A program made the translations under genes and the position numbers. Shown one piece after another: positions 63,321 to 64,000 of a stretch of 64,000 nt of DNA. Position 1 is the first letter of the stretch. Every line of letters starts with the position of its first letter. Source of the stretch: Perkinsus chesapeaki (lineage: Eukaryota; Perkinsozoa; Perkinsida; Perkinsidae); NCBI GenBank assembly GCA_013115145.1, contig JAAPAO010000007.1, positions 102,479 through 166,478 of the forward strand, read 5' to 3'. The notes beneath the pieces are model-generated. The model had not been told where the DNA came from. It saw only the letters and a program-made list of their open reading frames with translations, and did no database searches.

Positions 63321-63926
63321 ACAGTCCACAAATTGCCTACTTCGAGGTTGGCACATCTGATGATACGCGAGCAAAACTTACTCGAACGTGTAGATTTTTG
63401 ATATGGGCGACACCATAGCGCTGTTTTAGTACACTCCCATTGGGCGCGGTGAAGTTCTTTCGACCCCTAAAAGCTCTACTATTGCCCAGCGTCCCGCCAG
63501 AGGAGATTTGGTGTAACCCGTATCTGAGCATAGAGCACTGCGAAGCAAGGATCAGCTGGGTTCGCCGAGAGATTCTAACCATGTTGTCTGGTCGGATGAA
63601 TGCCGAAGAGCTCCCCATAGACCGCGTGGCTGAGCGGGGTATATCATTGCTACCTCGGAATGGTAGGGATCGAGATCTGCACCCATTGAGAGTCGGAAAG
63701 ATATCTCCCGGGGTTCAGTTTAAGAAGCAGCGCTTGAATATCACACTTGGATTCTGAGTGCGGCTCGGACCGAACCGAGCTCTGGAAAACCTGTCCCGAG
63801 TGTTTGGGGCGACCACTTAGCTCGGAAACGTATCTAAATGCATAACTTTTGTCCGAGTTGGTTGGCAATCCATTGCTTAGACTCGAATAAAGAGGCGCTT
63901 AAAGCACCTCGCCGGCTTAATAGTAA
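63321..63926 (+). repeat. Intact copy (B) of the repeated local locus
   Basis: Pairs with 58963-59692 in the same orientation, about 4.3 kb apart. Identity is high through SWVRRE and in the 3' part (GAAAACCTGTCCCGAGTGTT, then GGGGCGACCACTTAGCTCGG, shared exactly). Confidence 0.85.
63440..63757 (+). CDS. Unrecognised protein, intact copy of duplicated locus
   Basis: The frame starts MGAVKFFRPLKALLLPSVPP and continues EIWCNPYLSIEHCEARISWV, GRMNAEELPIDRVAERGISL and RVGKISPGVQFKKQRLNITL, ending GF with TGA. The same reading is broken in copy A. Exons may precede it: the frame before 63418 (SPQIAYFEVGTSDDTRAKLT) is also shared with copy A. No motif I recognise. Coding status is inferred from the frame being kept in one copy and from changes between copies falling partly at third positions. 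Confidence 0.45.
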   Translation: MGAVKFFRPLKALLLPSVPPEEIWCNPYLSIEHCEARISWVRREILTMLSGRMNAEELPIDRVAERGISLLPRNGRDRDLHPLRVGKISPGVQFKKQRLNITLGF

Positions 63927-64000
63927 CTGCTGTTCCGTAGAACTGTAACCAACTCAAACGCGCAAAGCAATAAACCAGATACTTGTCCTTTGAGGCCTGC

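Overview
This is protist nuclear DNA, most likely from an alveolate near the Perkinsea/dinoflagellate branch. I base that on spliceosomal genes packed a few hundred bases apart on both strands, introns of about 40-55 nt plus an ultrashort 20-25 nt class, a mitochondrial-type pyruvate:NADP+ oxidoreductase, a ciliate/dinoflagellate-style ion channel, and ciliary coiled-coil genes. A Perkinsus-like genome fits best. This is inference; no species marker is present.

Left part (1-20 kb): a coiled-coil gene and an unrecognised gene precede the 1,835-residue pyruvate:NADP+ oxidoreductase. A convergent block on the minus strand follows: a tail-anchored E2 ubiquitin-conjugating enzyme (UBE2J type), the tRNA pseudouridine synthase PUS10, a large low-complexity protein, and methionine aminopeptidase 2.

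Middle (20-46 kb): V-ATPase subunit a (+), a TLC-domain membrane protein (+), a NAK-like kinase fragment (-), two unrecognised small genes (-), a conserved coiled-coil protein (-), ribosomal protein eS8 (+), a CIMIP2-like ciliary protein (-), a coiled-coil gene with a tRNA-Cys gene inside one intron (-), an SR-protein kinase (-), and a long minus-strand locus that reads as a six-helix ion channel followed by a cyclic-nucleotide phosphodiesterase.

Right part (46-64 kb): tRNA-Thr(CGT) (-), the ribosome-assembly GTPase BMS1 (+, with a minisatellite, an assembly gap and inverted repeats in its introns), and an ankyrin/DHHC palmitoyltransferase (+). The last 5.6 kb is different: gene-poor and repeat-rich. 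It holds a pair of short secreted-looking peptides with an identical six-cysteine framework, a second duplicated locus (one decayed copy, one intact), and several strong hairpins.

The most unusual features are spliced-frame evidence for introns of only 20, 20, 20, 22 and 25 nt; several introns that contain the 3' part of a tRNA (T-arm plus acceptor end); the apparent channel-phosphodiesterase fusion; and the six-cysteine peptide pair. The housekeeping set covers translation (eS8, BMS1, PUS10, MetAP2, two tRNAs), splicing regulation (SRPK), ER quality control and membrane traffic (UBE2J, DHHC, TLC), organelle acidification (V-ATPase) and pyruvate oxidation (PNO). There is no operon logic; neighbours are simply close together.
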